A stretch of 64,000 nucleotides of DNA from Tannerella sp. (GCA_031285565.1 JAITVY010000077.1:1-64000); one strand, 5' to 3'; positions 46,678-56,630 are shown, counted from the stretch's first letter. The notes: generated by a model not told the origin, from the sequence alone. Made by a program: numbers and translations.

Positions 46678-47552
46678 TGATAAAAAAAGGAATCCATAAA
46701 ATCTACCATTCCACACAGGACTATGTCATTATTTTCATTGGCACAGTTTTGTATGGGTTTGGTTTCAACGGATTTATTCTTTCGAATGAAATTGTTACCG
46801 GAGGTGTTAGCGGTATCAGCGCCCTGATATATTTTGCTTCCGGTATTCCGGTTTCTATTTCTTATTTGGCCATTAATGTCGTTTTATTGGCTATAGCTTT
46901 CAAGATTCTCGGGCTTAAATTCCTGATCAAAACAATCTTTGGTGTTATTTCACTCTCTGCCTCCCTATCTTTTTTCGAATGGTTACTGGGTGGTGTACCA
47001 ATCATCAAAGATGAAGTTTTTATGTCGATCATAATTGGTGGAGCAATTTGCGGAACAGGGTTAGGTTTAATCTTTTCTGCGAATGGAAGTACCGGAGGAA
47101 CAGACATCATTGCCGCTATTATCAATAAATACAAAAATATATCAATCGGAACCGGGCTATTGATGGTTGATTTTTTGATTATCAGCTCCTCGTATTTACT
47201 CTTCCATAATGTAGATAAGATTGTATTCGGTTTCGTAGAAATGATAATCAGCAATTATATGCTCGACCAGATCATTAACGGCAACAGGCAATCCGTACAA
47301 TTCCTGATTTTTTCGAGTAAGTATCAGAAAATCGTTGACCGGATCCTAAGGGATATGGACCGGGGATGCACTTTATTGGATGGTGAAGGCGGTTATTCAA
47401 AACAGCCGACAAAAGTAGTTGTGCTGCTGGTAAAGAAATCAGAATCCCTTACCGTTTTCCGGCTGGTAAAAGAAATCGACCCTCAAGCATTTATCTCACA
47501 AAGCATTGTTCGGGGAGTATATGGTGAAGGATTCGATCCTATCAAAACCTGA
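46677..47552 (+). CDS. YitT family membrane protein
   Basis: The 291-residue protein has five or six membrane segments in the first ~200 residues (VIIFIGTVLYGFGFNGFILS, GVSGISALIYFASGIPVSIS, GSTGGTDIIAAIIN), typical of the YitT/DUF161 repeat family. A C-terminal cytoplasmic DUF2179 domain follows (about 210-291; GCTLLDGEGGYSKQPTKVVV, LVKEIDPQAFISQSIVRGVY). Function is unknown in the family; a transporter or regulator role has been suggested. It shares a base with the leuS stop, so it is translationally coupled to leuS. Confidence 0.9.
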   Translation: MIKKGIHKIYHSTQDYVIIFIGTVLYGFGFNGFILSNEIVTGGVSGISALIYFASGIPVSISYLAINVVLLAIAFKILGLKFLIKTIFGVISLSASLSFFEWLLGGVPIIKDEVFMSIIIGGAICGTGLGLIFSANGSTGGTDIIAAIINKYKNISIGTGLLMVDFLIISSSYLLFHNVDKIVFGFVEMIISNYMLDQIINGNRQSVQFLIFSSKYQKIVDRILRDMDRGCTLLDGEGGYSKQPTKVVVLLVKKSESLTVFRLVKEIDPQAFISQSIVRGVYGEGFDPIKT

Positions 47553-47663
47553 ACATACAATTTTATACAAAAAGCCACGTTACATTAATATGCAAATCGC
47601 ATATTTTATGCAGAGAATCAGTAACAAAAGGCTTTCCCAAGGGGAAGTTGAAGGGGCTTATAC

Positions 47664-47757
47664 ATGAAACGAAACATTCAATATTTTGAATCTGGAATCA
47701 AAGATCGGCCATAGCCAATTTGGACTCCATCCGTTCCATGTCGCTTTAATGCAATAA
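47664..47757 (+). repeat. Leader element copy C upstream of the pyrophosphatase gene
   Basis: The element begins ATGAAACGAAACATTCAATA (47664) and ends GTTCCATGTCGCTTTAATGC with TAA at 47755-47757, 10 bases before the next start. The interior differs from copies A and B and contains a stop (TAG), so the frame is not continuous here. An A/G-rich stretch with CTTTCCCAAGGGGAAG lies just upstream (47633-47648). Confidence 0.45.
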
Positions 47758-47767
47758 TAAAGATCAC

Positions 47768-48352
47768 ATGAAAACGATTGTTTTTGCTACAAACAATGAT
47801 CATAAGTTAAAGGAGGTAAGATCTATCATGCCTTCCCATATAGAGGTGATCAGCCTTGCAGACTTGGGATGTTCGGAAAATATTCCCGAGACAGCTAATA
47901 CACTTGAAGGAAATGCTTTACAGAAAGCACGATTTATCCATCAGAAGTTCAGATGTGACTGTTTTGCTGATGATACCGGACTTGAAGTCGATATACTAAA
48001 TGGCGAACCGGGCGTTTATTCGGCACGTTATGCAGGCAAAGACTGTAACAACATTGCGAATATGCAAAAACTGCTTCGCAGTTTATCAAGCAAAACAAAC
48101 CGGAATGCCCGCTTCAGGACAGTGATCGCGCTTATCCTGAATGATTCCGAATATCTGTTTGAAGGTATCATTAACGGGTATATCACGCAAACTATGCGAG
48201 GGATCAAGGGATTCGGATACGATCCGATTTTTGTTCCGGATGGATATAAAGAAACATTCGCAGAGTTAGGAGATGAAATAAAAAATAAAATCAGCCATCG
48301 GGCAAAAGCAGTCCAAAAGCTGGCAGCTTTCCTGGCTGCAACAAAAGAATAA
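47768..48352 (+). CDS. rdgB: Non-canonical purine NTP pyrophosphatase (ITPase/XTPase)
   Basis: The 194-residue protein matches the Ham1/RdgB family. It has [20 protein letters not shown] (N-terminal NTP-binding lysines), [20 protein letters not shown] with the SARYAGKD signature, and [17 protein letters not shown], ending [16 protein letters not shown]. It hydrolyses dITP, ITP and XTP to monophosphates, keeping deaminated purines out of DNA. Length fits (E. coli 197). It is preceded by leader copy C and followed by porZ, 73 bases downstream. Confidence 0.95.
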   Translation: MKTIVFATNNDHKLKEVRSIMPSHIEVISLADLGCSENIPETANTLEGNALQKARFIHQKFRCDCFADDTGLEVDILNGEPGVYSARYAGKDCNNIANMQKLLRSLSSKTNRNARFRTVIALILNDSEYLFEGIINGYITQTMRGIKGFGYDPIFVPDGYKETFAELGDEIKNKISHRAKAVQKLAAFLAATKE

Positions 48353-48425
48353 ACATTTTTTAATGAATTATGGAATCATATTCCGTACTTATCTACGTTT
48401 TATAAATATTTGATTTTTTCGACAA

Positions 48426-50720
48426 ATGAAGATACGATTTTTCTTTACAGCTTGTTTTTTAGTTGTGTTCTGCACACTGAATGCACAAAAAGTTGGCACA
48501 TGGACGACCTATCTGGCTTGCTATACTACAACCAGTGTAGCCGAAACCGAGAACTTTGTTTATGCAGTTGCAGATGGTACATTATATCGCTATGGAAAAG
48601 ACGATAAAAGTATTAACAAAGTTTATTCTACCCAGACCGGATTAAATGATACGGATATCAAGATCATTAGATACAACCCTTCTTTAAAGAAACTGCTGGT
48701 TGTATATAGGAATGGGAATATAGACATGATGGATGAAGATGATAACATCACAAATATTCCCTCTATAAAAAATTCCAGTATCATCCAGGACAAAACCGTT
48801 AATTTCATCTATTTTGACGGAAATACAGCCTATCTGGCCGCAGGTTTTGGTATATGGGTATACCAGATGGACAAAGGGGATGCAGTAGGAACCTATCTGA
48901 ATACATCATCATACGGAGTATGTATACGCAACGAATTTATTTATGCATCTACTCCGACAGGCATACAAAAGGGGTCTGTCAATGCCAATTTACGTGACCC
49001 GGCCAACTGGGCAACAGTAAACACAAATTCTTCGGATTTCAAGTCATATAATATTCGTGAACTTTATTTATTCAATAATATGGTTTGCTTTCGTGCAGAT
49101 AGCAGTGGTGTATATTATCTGGATGAAAATGATAAAATACACACGATGAGAAGTGACAAAAATCTGATCGGAATGAAGCTGGAGTCCGACTATCTGATAC
49201 CATTTACATCTGCAACTGCTTATTTTTACAAATCATTAGCTAATCCTGTAGAAAAAATGTTGACTGCTATAAATGACATCTCCAGCCTGAAAAACAATGG
49301 CAACTTTTGGGTAGCCTCAGGTGGAAATGGAATACTCGGGGTAAAACGCACCACAGAAAACCAATATGATATTTTTGCTTCAGGCTCAACTGTTGAAGGA
49401 CCTAAACGAAATCTGGATGCATATATGACCGTTCATAATGGCAAATTATTAATCACAGGTGGTGGACGCTGGGAAAATCGATACGGAAATGCAGGAACCT
49501 TAATGGTCTATGAAGATGGTAAATGGTTCAATTTTGACGAAAGAAAGGTAAACAATAAAGTCGGCACATGCAGAGATTATACCAGTGTGGCCGTAGACCC
49601 TAATGATGAAAACCATTATTTTGTGTCTACGTTTGGGGAAGGAATTTTAGAGTTTAAAAACAATGAATTTGTACAACAATATAGTCATAAAAACTCACCG
49701 TTGCAATCAGCTCTTCCCAAGTCATCATCTGTAGGAAACTATGTTCGCGTAGGTAGTGTAACCTATGATAAATCTGGAAACCTCTGGATGACAAACTGTT
49801 CGGTTGATAAGGGTATTTTAAAACTGACTTCAGACGGCACCTGGGATTCATCATTTTCCTTTCCGGGCGTAAGAAATGCTGATTTGGTTGATAAAATCCT
49901 GATCACCTCCAAAGGGCATAAATGGGTAAATGTACCCCGTTCAACTCCGGGTATCTTAATTTTTGATGATGACAAGAATTACAATTTTGTAAGCACATTA
50001 TCAAGTGGTTCATCAGGAACCAGTATCCGGTCAAATGTATGCCTTTCAATGGCCGAAGACCTCAATGGCACCATCTGGATTGGCACATCCCAAGGACCTG
50101 TATATTGTTCTAGCCCAAGTAATGCTATTGACAGACCGGATGCACTGACTTTTAGTCATATCATATTACAAGATGACAATGATGAAAACTATGTCTTTCT
50201 GGAAAGCGAACAAATTAATGCCATAGCAGTAGATGGTGGAAACCGTAAGTGGTTAGGTACATCCGGCTCTGGTGTATATGTCATTAGTGAAGATGGAAAA
50301 GAAACGATTCACCACTTCACTGCCGAAAATTCAGATCTTTATTCAAATACGATTCAAAGTATAGCCATTAATCATCAAACCGGTGAGGTATTTATCGGAA
50401 CCGACAAAGGTTTAATTTCTTATCAAAGTGAATCAACAGAAGCAAGTGAAAGTTATTCCGACGTATATGCCTATCCGAATCCGGTACGCCCGGATTTCGA
50501 CAATCAGGTAGTTATTACCGGATTAATGGCTAACTCGAATGTAAAAATAACCGATTTATCAGGCAACCTCATTTACCAGGGAAAATCAGCCGGAGGACAA
50601 ATGGTTTGGGATTGTCGTAACCGCAGTGGAAATCGTGTGGCTACCGGTATCTATCTGGTGCTCTCTTCTACCGAAAAAGCAAAAGAAAGCGTAGTCGCTA
50701 AAATTGCTGTGGTTAAATAA
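48426..50720 (+). CDS. porZ: T9SS attachment-complex protein PorZ
   Basis: The 764-residue protein has a signal peptide (to LNAQ) and starts KVGTWTTYLACYTTTSVAET, the opening of PorZ. Two beta-propeller domains follow (about 25-320 and 325-660). Repeated blades read SVAVDPNDENHYFVSTFGEG, SVTYDKSGNLWMTNCSVDKG and MAEDLNGTIWIGTSQGPVYC. The C-terminal ~85 residues form a sorting-domain-like fold (VYAYPNPVRPDFDNQVVITG ... GNRVATGIYLVLSSTEK). In P. gingivalis PorZ binds A-LPS and acts with PorU, PorV and PorQ in cleaving and anchoring cargo. Length is close to the known protein (about 770). Confidence 0.9.
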   Translation: MKIRFFFTACFLVVFCTLNAQKVGTWTTYLACYTTTSVAETENFVYAVADGTLYRYGKDDKSINKVYSTQTGLNDTDIKIIRYNPSLKKLLVVYRNGNIDMMDEDDNITNIPSIKNSSIIQDKTVNFIYFDGNTAYLAAGFGIWVYQMDKGDAVGTYLNTSSYGVCIRNEFIYASTPTGIQKGSVNANLRDPANWATVNTNSSDFKSYNIRELYLFNNMVCFRADSSGVYYLDENDKIHTMRSDKNLIGMKLESDYLIPFTSATAYFYKSLANPVEKMLTAINDISSLKNNGNFWVASGGNGILGVKRTTENQYDIFASGSTVEGPKRNLDAYMTVHNGKLLITGGGRWENRYGNAGTLMVYEDGKWFNFDERKVNNKVGTCRDYTSVAVDPNDENHYFVSTFGEGILEFKNNEFVQQYSHKNSPLQSALPKSSSVGNYVRVGSVTYDKSGNLWMTNCSVDKGILKLTSDGTWDSSFSFPGVRNADLVDKILITSKGHKWVNVPRSTPGILIFDDDKNYNFVSTLSSGSSGTSIRSNVCLSMAEDLNGTIWIGTSQGPVYCSSPSNAIDRPDALTFSHIILQDDNDENYVFLESEQINAIAVDGGNRKWLGTSGSGVYVISEDGKETIHHFTAENSDLYSNTIQSIAINHQTGEVFIGTDKGLISYQSESTEASESYSDVYAYPNPVRPDFDNQVVITGLMANSNVKITDLSGNLIYQGKSAGGQMVWDCRNRSGNRVATGIYLVLSSTEKAKESVVAKIAVVK

Positions 50721-50767
50721 ACACTTCGTTTTATTAAAATATCCGCATTAATTTGTTAAAAACAACA

Positions 50768-50805
50768 TAGCGCCTGTTCACTCTTTTAAAGATGATCAGG
50801 CGCTA
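50768..50805. terminator. Inverted repeat after porZ
   Basis: TAGCGCCTG (50768-50776) pairs with CAGGCGCTA (50797-50805) across a T/A-rich 20-base loop. No T-tract follows, so termination efficiency is uncertain. Confidence 0.5.
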
Positions 50806-50898
50806 CAGCATACTAAAATATATTCGTGGAAAATAGCACTGAAATCCCCAACTTTAAAATAAATATCCCCAAACATTTCTGCTTGAGGATAAATTCAG

Positions 50899-50972
50899 TG
50901 GAGTATATCGGACTCGAACCGATCACCTTTAGACTGCCAGTCTAACGCTCTAGCCAGATGAGCTAATACCCC
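50899..50972 (-). tRNA. tRNA-Ala (anticodon GGC)
   Basis: Read on the minus strand, the 74-base gene begins GGGGTATTAGCTCATCTGGC and folds into a cloverleaf. The acceptor GGGGTAT pairs with ATACTCC (one G-U); the D-arm is AGCTCATCTGGCTAGAGC-like; the anticodon stem TTAGA/TCTAA encloses CTGGCAG; and the T-arm is ATCGG TTCGAGT CCGAT. Anticodon GGC decodes GCC/GCU (alanine). CCA is not encoded. The discriminator base is A. It stands alone between porZ and the DUF4286 gene. Confidence 0.93.
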
Positions 50973-51023
50973 AGATCGTACTTTTTCACAGCCAAAGATA
51001 ACGGATTTTATTGATATATCTGC

Positions 51024-51031
51024 TATCTTTG
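51024..51031 (+). promoter_or_regulatory. -7 box of the DUF4286-ruvC operon
   Basis: TATCTTTG matches TAnnTTTG, 16 bases upstream of the start codon. Confidence 0.6.
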
Positions 51032-51047
51032 TTCAAATTTTAAACAT

Positions 51048-51353
51048 ATGATTGTTTACAATACAACCTTCCATGTCGATGATGAAATACTGAACGAAAG
51101 CATTGAATACCTGAAACAGGAATTCATTCCTTCCTCAATCCATAGCGGCATACTCTCCCATCCCGTACTGCAACGTGTCTTGCAGAATTCTGAGGCCGGA
51201 ACAAGTCTGTGTGTACAGTTTCGTGTGAAGGATCAGCCGACATTACATGAATGGATCAGGCACGAAGGCATCGCTATACAACAGAAACTCGTTGAACGCT
51301 TCGGCACTAAAATGGCCGGATTTTCAACATTACTTGATGAAATTGATTTATAA
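51048..51353 (+). CDS. DUF4286 family protein
   Basis: The 101-residue protein [20 protein letters not shown], then [20 protein letters not shown], is the small DUF4286 family common in Bacteroidetes. Its alternating beta-alpha pattern resembles a ferredoxin-like fold. No catalytic residues are recognised and the role is unknown. Its stop TAA overlaps the ruvC start by one base (TAATG), so the two are coupled; a link to recombination is possible but unproven. Confidence 0.85.
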   Translation: MIVYNTTFHVDDEILNESIEYLKQEFIPSSIHSGILSHPVLQRVLQNSEAGTSLCVQFRVKDQPTLHEWIRHEGIAIQQKLVERFGTKMAGFSTLLDEIDL

Positions 51354-51913
51354 TGGCAAGTGATCGCATTATATTGGGAATCGATCCGGGAACCATCGTA
51401 ATGGGATATGGTGTATTGTTTATCAAAGCACGTAAGCCTGAATTGATAACCATGGGCGTTTTAAGCTTAGATCGTTACGCCGACCATTATGTGCGACTTC
51501 GCAGGATATACGAACGCGTCCTTTCGCTGATAGACGAATATCATCCTGATGAGCTGGCTATTGAGGCACCATTCTTCGGGAAAAATGTACAAAGTATGCT
51601 AAAATTGGGACGGGCACAAGGTGCAGCTATTGCTGCCGCCCTTAACCGCGACATTCCGATTTTCGAATATGCACCGTTAAAAATAAAAATGGCTATTACA
51701 GGTAACGGGAAAGCCGCAAAGGAGCAAGTGGCCGGAATGCTTCAACATATCCTGCATATAGCAGATGAAAATATGCTGCCTCAACTGGATGCAACCGACG
51801 GATTAGCGGCCGCATTCTGTCATTATCTACAAACAGACCGGCCTAAACAGGAAAAAAGCTATTCCAGCTGGAAAGACTTCATCGCTAAAAATCCAAATAA
51901 AATACGGAAATAA
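51353..51913 (+). CDS. ruvC: Holliday junction resolvase RuvC
   Basis: The 186-residue protein has the RNase-H-fold core of RuvC. The first catalytic aspartate is in [14 protein letters not shown], the glutamate is in [20 protein letters not shown], and the C-terminal acidic pair is in [17 protein letters not shown]. It cleaves Holliday junctions during recombination together with RuvAB. The C-terminus has a short basic extension ([11 protein letters not shown]). It is the second gene of the DUF4286-ruvC unit and is followed by a bidirectional hairpin. Confidence 0.96.
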   Translation: MASDRIILGIDPGTIVMGYGVLFIKARKPELITMGVLSLDRYADHYVRLRRIYERVLSLIDEYHPDELAIEAPFFGKNVQSMLKLGRAQGAAIAAALNRDIPIFEYAPLKIKMAITGNGKAAKEQVAGMLQHILHIADENMLPQLDATDGLAAAFCHYLQTDRPKQEKSYSSWKDFIAKNPNKIRK

Positions 51914-51930
51914 GCATTCGTATAAAGCAA

Positions 51931-51965
51931 AAAGGTAAAAGTACCGAAATTATACTTTTACCTTT
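51931..51965. terminator. Hairpin between convergent ruvC and gdhA
   Basis: AAAGGTAAAAGTA (51931-51943) pairs perfectly with TACTTTTACCTTT (51953-51965) across a 9-base loop. A/T richness on both sides suits bidirectional termination. Confidence 0.7.
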
Positions 51966-52033
51966 CCTCTTGTTCTTTTATCCCTTTTTTTAGTTCCCCT
52001 TCAGGGGTTAGGGGTTCTCTTTATCCTTTTACC
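51966..52033 (-). repeat. Copy 2 of the intergenic repeat at the 3' end of gdhA
   Basis: Plus-strand TTTTTAGTTCCCCTTCAGGG and GTTAGGGGTTCTC form a CCCCTTCAGGGG hairpin followed by TAGGGG, flanked by pyrimidine-rich ...TTTATCC(C/T)TTTT blocks. The same order appears after queA (35296-35391). Confidence 0.5.
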
Positions 52034-53368
52034 TTATACGACTCCCTGCGCCATCATAGCACGGGCAACTTTCATAAATCCTGCTATATTAGCTCCTTTC
52101 GCATAATTTACATAATCACCCTCTTTTCCATAAATAACACATTGATCATGTATACTACTCATGATTTGTTTTAATTTATCATCTACTTCCTGTGCCGTCC
52201 AGGAAATGTGCATGGCATTTTGAGTCATTTCCAGACCGGATGTTGCAACTCCACCTGCATTTGCAGCTTTACCGGGAGCATATAGAATTTTGTGTTTAAG
52301 AAACAAGTCGGTAGCTTCCGTAGTCAAACCCATATTGGATACTTCAGCCAGACAAATGACTCCGTTATTAATTAATGTACGTGCATCATCTACATCCAAC
52401 TCGTTTTGCGTAGCACATGGTAATGCTATATCCATTTTCTGTTCCCACGGACGTTTGTTAGCAAAAAACATGGCTTCAGGATATTTTTCCACGTAAGGAG
52501 CAATAATATCTTCACCCGAATTCCGGAGTTCTAACATATAATCAATCTTCGCACCCGAAATACCCTTAGGATCATAAATATATCCATCGGGGCCGGATAA
52601 TGTTATCACTTTAGCACCTAATTCTGTAGCTTTGAGTGCAGATCCCCAGGCTACATTACCAAAACCGGAAATACCAACTGTTTTCCCTTTAATATCAATA
52701 CCATTAGTTTTTAACATTTGGTCCACAAAATAAAGTGCACCAAACCCGGTTGCTTCGGGACGCAAAATAGAACCTCCAAACTCCATTCCTTTTCCGGTAA
52801 AAGAGCCGGTATGCACACGAGCCAGTTTCTTATACATGCCAAATAAATAACCTATTTCACGAGCACCAACGCCAAGATCACCGGCTGGCACATCAGTTTC
52901 AGGACCAATATTCCTCCACAATTCCAGCATATAAGACTGGCAAAACCGCATGATCTCACTATTACTTTTTCCACGACAGCTAAAGTCTGCACCACCTTTT
53001 GCTCCTCCCATCGGAAGTGTCGTCAACGCATTTTTAAAGGTTTGTTCAAAGCCCAAAAATTTCAGAATGGAAACATTAACTGATGGATGAAAACGTAGTC
53101 CGCCTTTATAAGGACCTATCGCATTATTGAATTGTACACGATAACCTAAGTTTACCTGCACATCCCCTTTATCGTCAACCCAGGGAACGCGAAATGTAAA
53201 AATACGATCCGGCTCCACCAATCGTTCGATTATCTTTGCCTTCTCAAATTCAGGATGTTGATTATAGACTTCTTCAATAGTAGATAATACTTCCTCTATG
53301 GCTTGTAAGTATTCCTGTTCGCCTGGATGCCTTGCTTCCAAGGCAGTCAATATTAACTCTGTTTTCAT
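52034..53368 (-). CDS. gdhA: NADP-specific glutamate dehydrogenase
   Basis: The 444-residue protein matches hexameric bacterial GDH (small type I, about 445 residues). Motifs are GYRVQFNNAIGPYKGGLRFH, the active-site lysine region TLPMGGAKGGADF, DVPAGDLGVGAREIGYLFG and the nucleotide-binding GFGNVAWGSALKATELGAKV. The C-terminal part includes YAPGKAANAGGVATSGLEM. It interconverts 2-oxoglutarate plus ammonia and glutamate and is the main ammonia-assimilating enzyme in many Bacteroidales. NADP(H) preference is inferred from family length and type. A TATATTTG promoter box lies about 36 bases upstream. Confidence 0.96.
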   Translation of the reverse strand: MKTELILTALEARHPGEQEYLQAIEEVLSTIEEVYNQHPEFEKAKIIERLVEPDRIFTFRVPWVDDKGDVQVNLGYRVQFNNAIGPYKGGLRFHPSVNVSILKFLGFEQTFKNALTTLPMGGAKGGADFSCRGKSNSEIMRFCQSYMLELWRNIGPETDVPAGDLGVGAREIGYLFGMYKKLARVHTGSFTGKGMEFGGSILRPEATGFGALYFVDQMLKTNGIDIKGKTVGISGFGNVAWGSALKATELGAKVITLSGPDGYIYDPKGISGAKIDYMLELRNSGEDIIAPYVEKYPEAMFFANKRPWEQKMDIALPCATQNELDVDDARTLINNGVICLAEVSNMGLTTEATDLFLKHKILYAPGKAANAGGVATSGLEMTQNAMHISWTAQEVDDKLKQIMSSIHDQCVIYGKEGDYVNYAKGANIAGFMKVARAMMAQGVV

Positions 53369-53403
53369 AGCGCTTAATTTAAAAGTTATATAACATTTTG
53401 ATA

Positions 53404-53411
53404 CAAATATA
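53404..53411 (-). promoter_or_regulatory. -7 box of gdhA
   Basis: Minus-strand TATATTTG matches TAnnTTTG, about 36 bases upstream of the start. Confidence 0.6.
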
Positions 53412-53485
53412 ATTATTTTCGGGATTCAAAAAAGCCTTTTGTTGACATTTTGATATTTTTATACCTGAAATTCAACAAAATCAAG

Positions 53486-53493
53486 TATATTTG
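53486..53493 (+). promoter_or_regulatory. -7 box of the receiver-PEP-synthase-like gene
   Basis: TATATTTG, followed by CA, matches TAnnTTTG. It gives a leader of about 135 bases before ATG 53632, longer than usual here, which leaves room for regulation. Confidence 0.55.
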
Positions 53494-53631
53494 CATTACA
53501 ACTCAACAAAAATACCTGCATCTTGTTTTGCCATATAAGGCAACAAATTTCTTTCATAAAGAAAGCAATTTAAAATGTCAAAACAATATCTTTATGCTTA
53601 CTTTTGAATTTATTTATAATAGTTGATTTAT

Positions 53632-56622
53632 ATGAGTGGAATACAAGACTTTCGGAAAGTTGCATTTAAAGATACTTCTTTCGCTGATTTAATGAATCAG
53701 CGTATTTTTAATGTATTGCTGATTGCTACTAAATATGATGCCTTTATGCTGGAAGATGACGGGCGTGTCGATGAACAGATTTTCAATGAATATACAGCAC
53801 TAAGCCTTCGTTATCCCCCCCGTTTTACACAGGTAACCACAGAAGAAGAAGCTTTATCTGAATTGGCTGAACGACGGTTTGAACTGGTAATTTTCATGCC
53901 CAACATGGTAGATTCGGACATTTTTGCCACTCCGAAAAAAATCAAACAACTCTACCCATCTATTTCGATTGTCGTATTAACTCCTTTTTCAAAAGAAGTT
54001 ACCAAGCGGGTGGCTGACGAAGACTTATCCGCCATCGATTACATATTCAGCTGGTTAGGCAATGCCGAACTATTGCTAGCAATTATTAAACTGATTGAAG
54101 ACAAAATGAACGCGCCGGATGATACGGCAAGTGTAGGTGTACAGATTATTTTGCTGGTAGAAGATTCCATTCGCTTTTACTCCTCGGCATTACCACATCT
54201 TTATAAATTTGTGCTGGCACAAAGTCGGGAATTTGCCAAAGAAGCATTAAATGCGCATCAGAAAACACTCCGGATGCGTGGACGTCCGAAAATTAAGCTC
54301 GCCAGAACCTATGAAGAAGCCATTCGTATATATGATCAATATCGTGATAATATTCTTGGAATCATTTCCGATGTAAGTTTTGCGCGCAATGGGATAAAAG
54401 ATGCTATGGCCGGATATCACTTCGGGCAATATGTACGTCAGACAGGTTTAATAACACCATTCATACTGGAGTCTTCTGATCCGGAAAATGTAAAGCTCGC
54501 AAAACAACTACGGGCTTCATTTATAGACAAAAACTCCAAGAGCTATCCGCAGGATCTGCGGAAAAAGATCATGCAACGCTTCGGATTTGGTGATTTCGTC
54601 ATACTAAATCCACAGAATATGCAAGAAATAATGCGGATAAAAGATCTTAAAGATCTACAAAACAAGGTTTTTCAAATACCCGACGATTCGCTGGCTTATC
54701 ACTTATCACGCAATCATTTTTCACGCTTTTTCTACTCAAGGGCAATGTTCCCTCCTGCCGAATTACTAAAGCAGGTAGATGTCAGTGAATACAAAGACAT
54801 GGATGAAGCCCGCCAGTTTATATTTGATATCATAGTCCAATATCGCCGGATGAAAAATTCAGGAGTTGTTGCAGTCTATCAACGCGACCGCTTTGATGAA
54901 TACAGCAACTTTGCACGTATTGGAGAAGGTTCGTTGGGAGGAAAAGGCAGAGGTCTGGCCTTTATTGGTGCAATGATTAAGCGTTACCCACAACTCGAAC
55001 AAGACAATTTTTCCGTAAATATTCCGAAAACAGTCGTACTCTGTACCGATATCTTTGATGAGTTTATGGAATCAAACGATCTTTATCAGGTCGCTTTAAG
55101 CAATATGGATGATGAAGTGATTCTGGATTACTTTTTAAGAGCCAGCCTACCAACTCATTTGATTGATGACCTGATGGCATTTTTCGATGTACTGAAACGC
55201 CCGATCGCCATACGCTCTTCCAGCCTCTTGGAAGACGCTCATTATCAGCCATTTGCCGGGGTGTATTCAACATATATGGTGCCCAATATTCCCGACCGGT
55301 ATGAAATGCTACGTGCAGTAAGCGATGCTATCAAAGGCGTATATGCATCTGTTTTCTTCAAGGATAGCAAAGCATACATGACAGCAACCAGCAATATAAT
55401 CGACCAGGAAAAGATGGCAGTAGTACTACAGGAAGTTGTCGGGACACAGTTCGGAGACCGGCTATATCCGTTGATCAGTGGAGTGGCCCGTTCGTTAAAC
55501 TTTTATCCGATAGGACACGAAAAGGCTGAAGACGGCATTGCAAATATAGCATTAGGCCTAGGGAAATACATTGTCGATGGAGGCATGACACTTCGTTTCT
55601 CTCCGCGGCACCCACAAAATATATTACAAATGAGCACAACCGAATTTGCTTTGCGTGAAACACAAACCCGTTTTCTCGCGCTTGACCTGAAAAATATGCC
55701 GACAAAAATCATGGTTGATGATGCGTTTAATTTATTACGGTTAACACTTAAAGATGCTGATGAAGATGGTGCTCTTAAATATATTACATCCACATACGAC
55801 CCTTATGACATGATTATACGTGAAGGTTACTATCCGGGGGGGCGCAAAATCCTATCATTTGCCAATATTCTCGAACATAATTTATTTCCCTTAGCATCCA
55901 CGTTAGACAATCTGTTGCAAATCGGGCAAAAAGAAATGGGACGACCTGTTGAGATAGAATTCGCTGTGAATATCAATCCAGCAAACCGCGACCGTGCTTC
56001 ATTTTATTTTCTACAAATCCGACCAATCGTAGATCAGTCTGAAATGATAGAAGAAGACCTGACACTGATAAACAAAGAAGATACATTATTATATTCAACC
56101 AGTGCGCTTGGACATGGTATTACAAACAATGTACAGGATATCTTGTATGTCAAAACCGAATCATTCAATCCCTCCAATAACCAACTGATTGTCTATGATC
56201 TCGAAAAAATAAACAAATTATTCACAGAAAAAGAAAAAAATTATGTGCTGGTAGGTCCCGGTCGCTGGGGAAGTGAAGATCCATGGTTAGGAATCCCGGT
56301 TAAATGGCCTCACATCAGCAATGCACGTGTAATCGTAGAAAGTAGTCTGGAAAACTACCGGATTGATCCGAGTCAGGGCACTCATTTTTTCCAGAATCTA
56401 ACTTCTTTTGGCGTAGGGTACTTTACTGTTAATCCTACAATTGGGGACGGATGGTTTGATGAAGACTACCTGAACGCATTACCGGCAGAACTGGAAACAA
56501 AATATCTGCGTTTGGTACATTTCGACCATCCGATTACAATAAAAATTGATGGACGGCGAAGTTTAGGGGTTGTAATGAAAGAAGAAACTCCCAACCTCAA
56601 AGAAATAAACTTTAAAGAATAA
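53632..56622 (+). CDS. Receiver-receiver-PEP/pyruvate-binding domain fusion protein
   Basis: ATG 53632 (MSGIQDFRKVAFKDTSFADL) is preferred over an upstream TTG. Of 996 residues, about 25-150 form a degenerate receiver domain (LVIFMPNMVDSDIFATPKKI; the phospho-Asp position is hydrophobic). About 170-330 form a second receiver with canonical acidic residues: IILLVEDSIRFY at its start, Asp247 in GIISDVSFARNG, then ILESSDPENVKLA and a lysine in SFIDKNS. From about 430 there is a PPDK_N/PEP-synthase ATP-grasp-like domain (RIGEGSLGGKGRGLAFIGAM, PIAIRSSSLLEDAHYQPFAG, EIEFAVNIN..., FYFLQIRPI). The phospho-His and PEP-binding domains of real PEP synthases are absent. It probably works as a phosphorylation-responsive ATP-binding regulator; function unproven. 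ansA follows by 8 bases. Confidence 0.8.
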   Translation: MSGIQDFRKVAFKDTSFADLMNQRIFNVLLIATKYDAFMLEDDGRVDEQIFNEYTALSLRYPPRFTQVTTEEEALSELAERRFELVIFMPNMVDSDIFATPKKIKQLYPSISIVVLTPFSKEVTKRVADEDLSAIDYIFSWLGNAELLLAIIKLIEDKMNAPDDTASVGVQIILLVEDSIRFYSSALPHLYKFVLAQSREFAKEALNAHQKTLRMRGRPKIKLARTYEEAIRIYDQYRDNILGIISDVSFARNGIKDAMAGYHFGQYVRQTGLITPFILESSDPENVKLAKQLRASFIDKNSKSYPQDLRKKIMQRFGFGDFVILNPQNMQEIMRIKDLKDLQNKVFQIPDDSLAYHLSRNHFSRFFYSRAMFPPAELLKQVDVSEYKDMDEARQFIFDIIVQYRRMKNSGVVAVYQRDRFDEYSNFARIGEGSLGGKGRGLAFIGAMIKRYPQLEQDNFSVNIPKTVVLCTDIFDEFMESNDLYQVALSNMDDEVILDYFLRASLPTHLIDDLMAFFDVLKRPIAIRSSSLLEDAHYQPFAGVYSTYMVPNIPDRYEMLRAVSDAIKGVYASVFFKDSKAYMTATSNIIDQEKMAVVLQEVVGTQFGDRLYPLISGVARSLNFYPIGHEKAEDGIANIALGLGKYIVDGGMTLRFSPRHPQNILQMSTTEFALRETQTRFLALDLKNMPTKIMVDDAFNLLRLTLKDADEDGALKYITSTYDPYDMIIREGYYPGGRKILSFANILEHNLFPLASTLDNLLQIGQKEMGRPVEIEFAVNINPANRDRASFYFLQIRPIVDQSEMIEEDLTLINKEDTLLYSTSALGHGITNNVQDILYVKTESFNPSNNQLIVYDLEKINKLFTEKEKNYVLVGPGRWGSEDPWLGIPVKWPHISNARVIVESSLENYRIDPSQGTHFFQNLTSFGVGYFTVNPTIGDGWFDEDYLNALPAELETKYLRLVHFDHPITIKIDGRRSLGVVMKEETPNLKEINFKE

Positions 56623-56630
56623 AATGTAAT

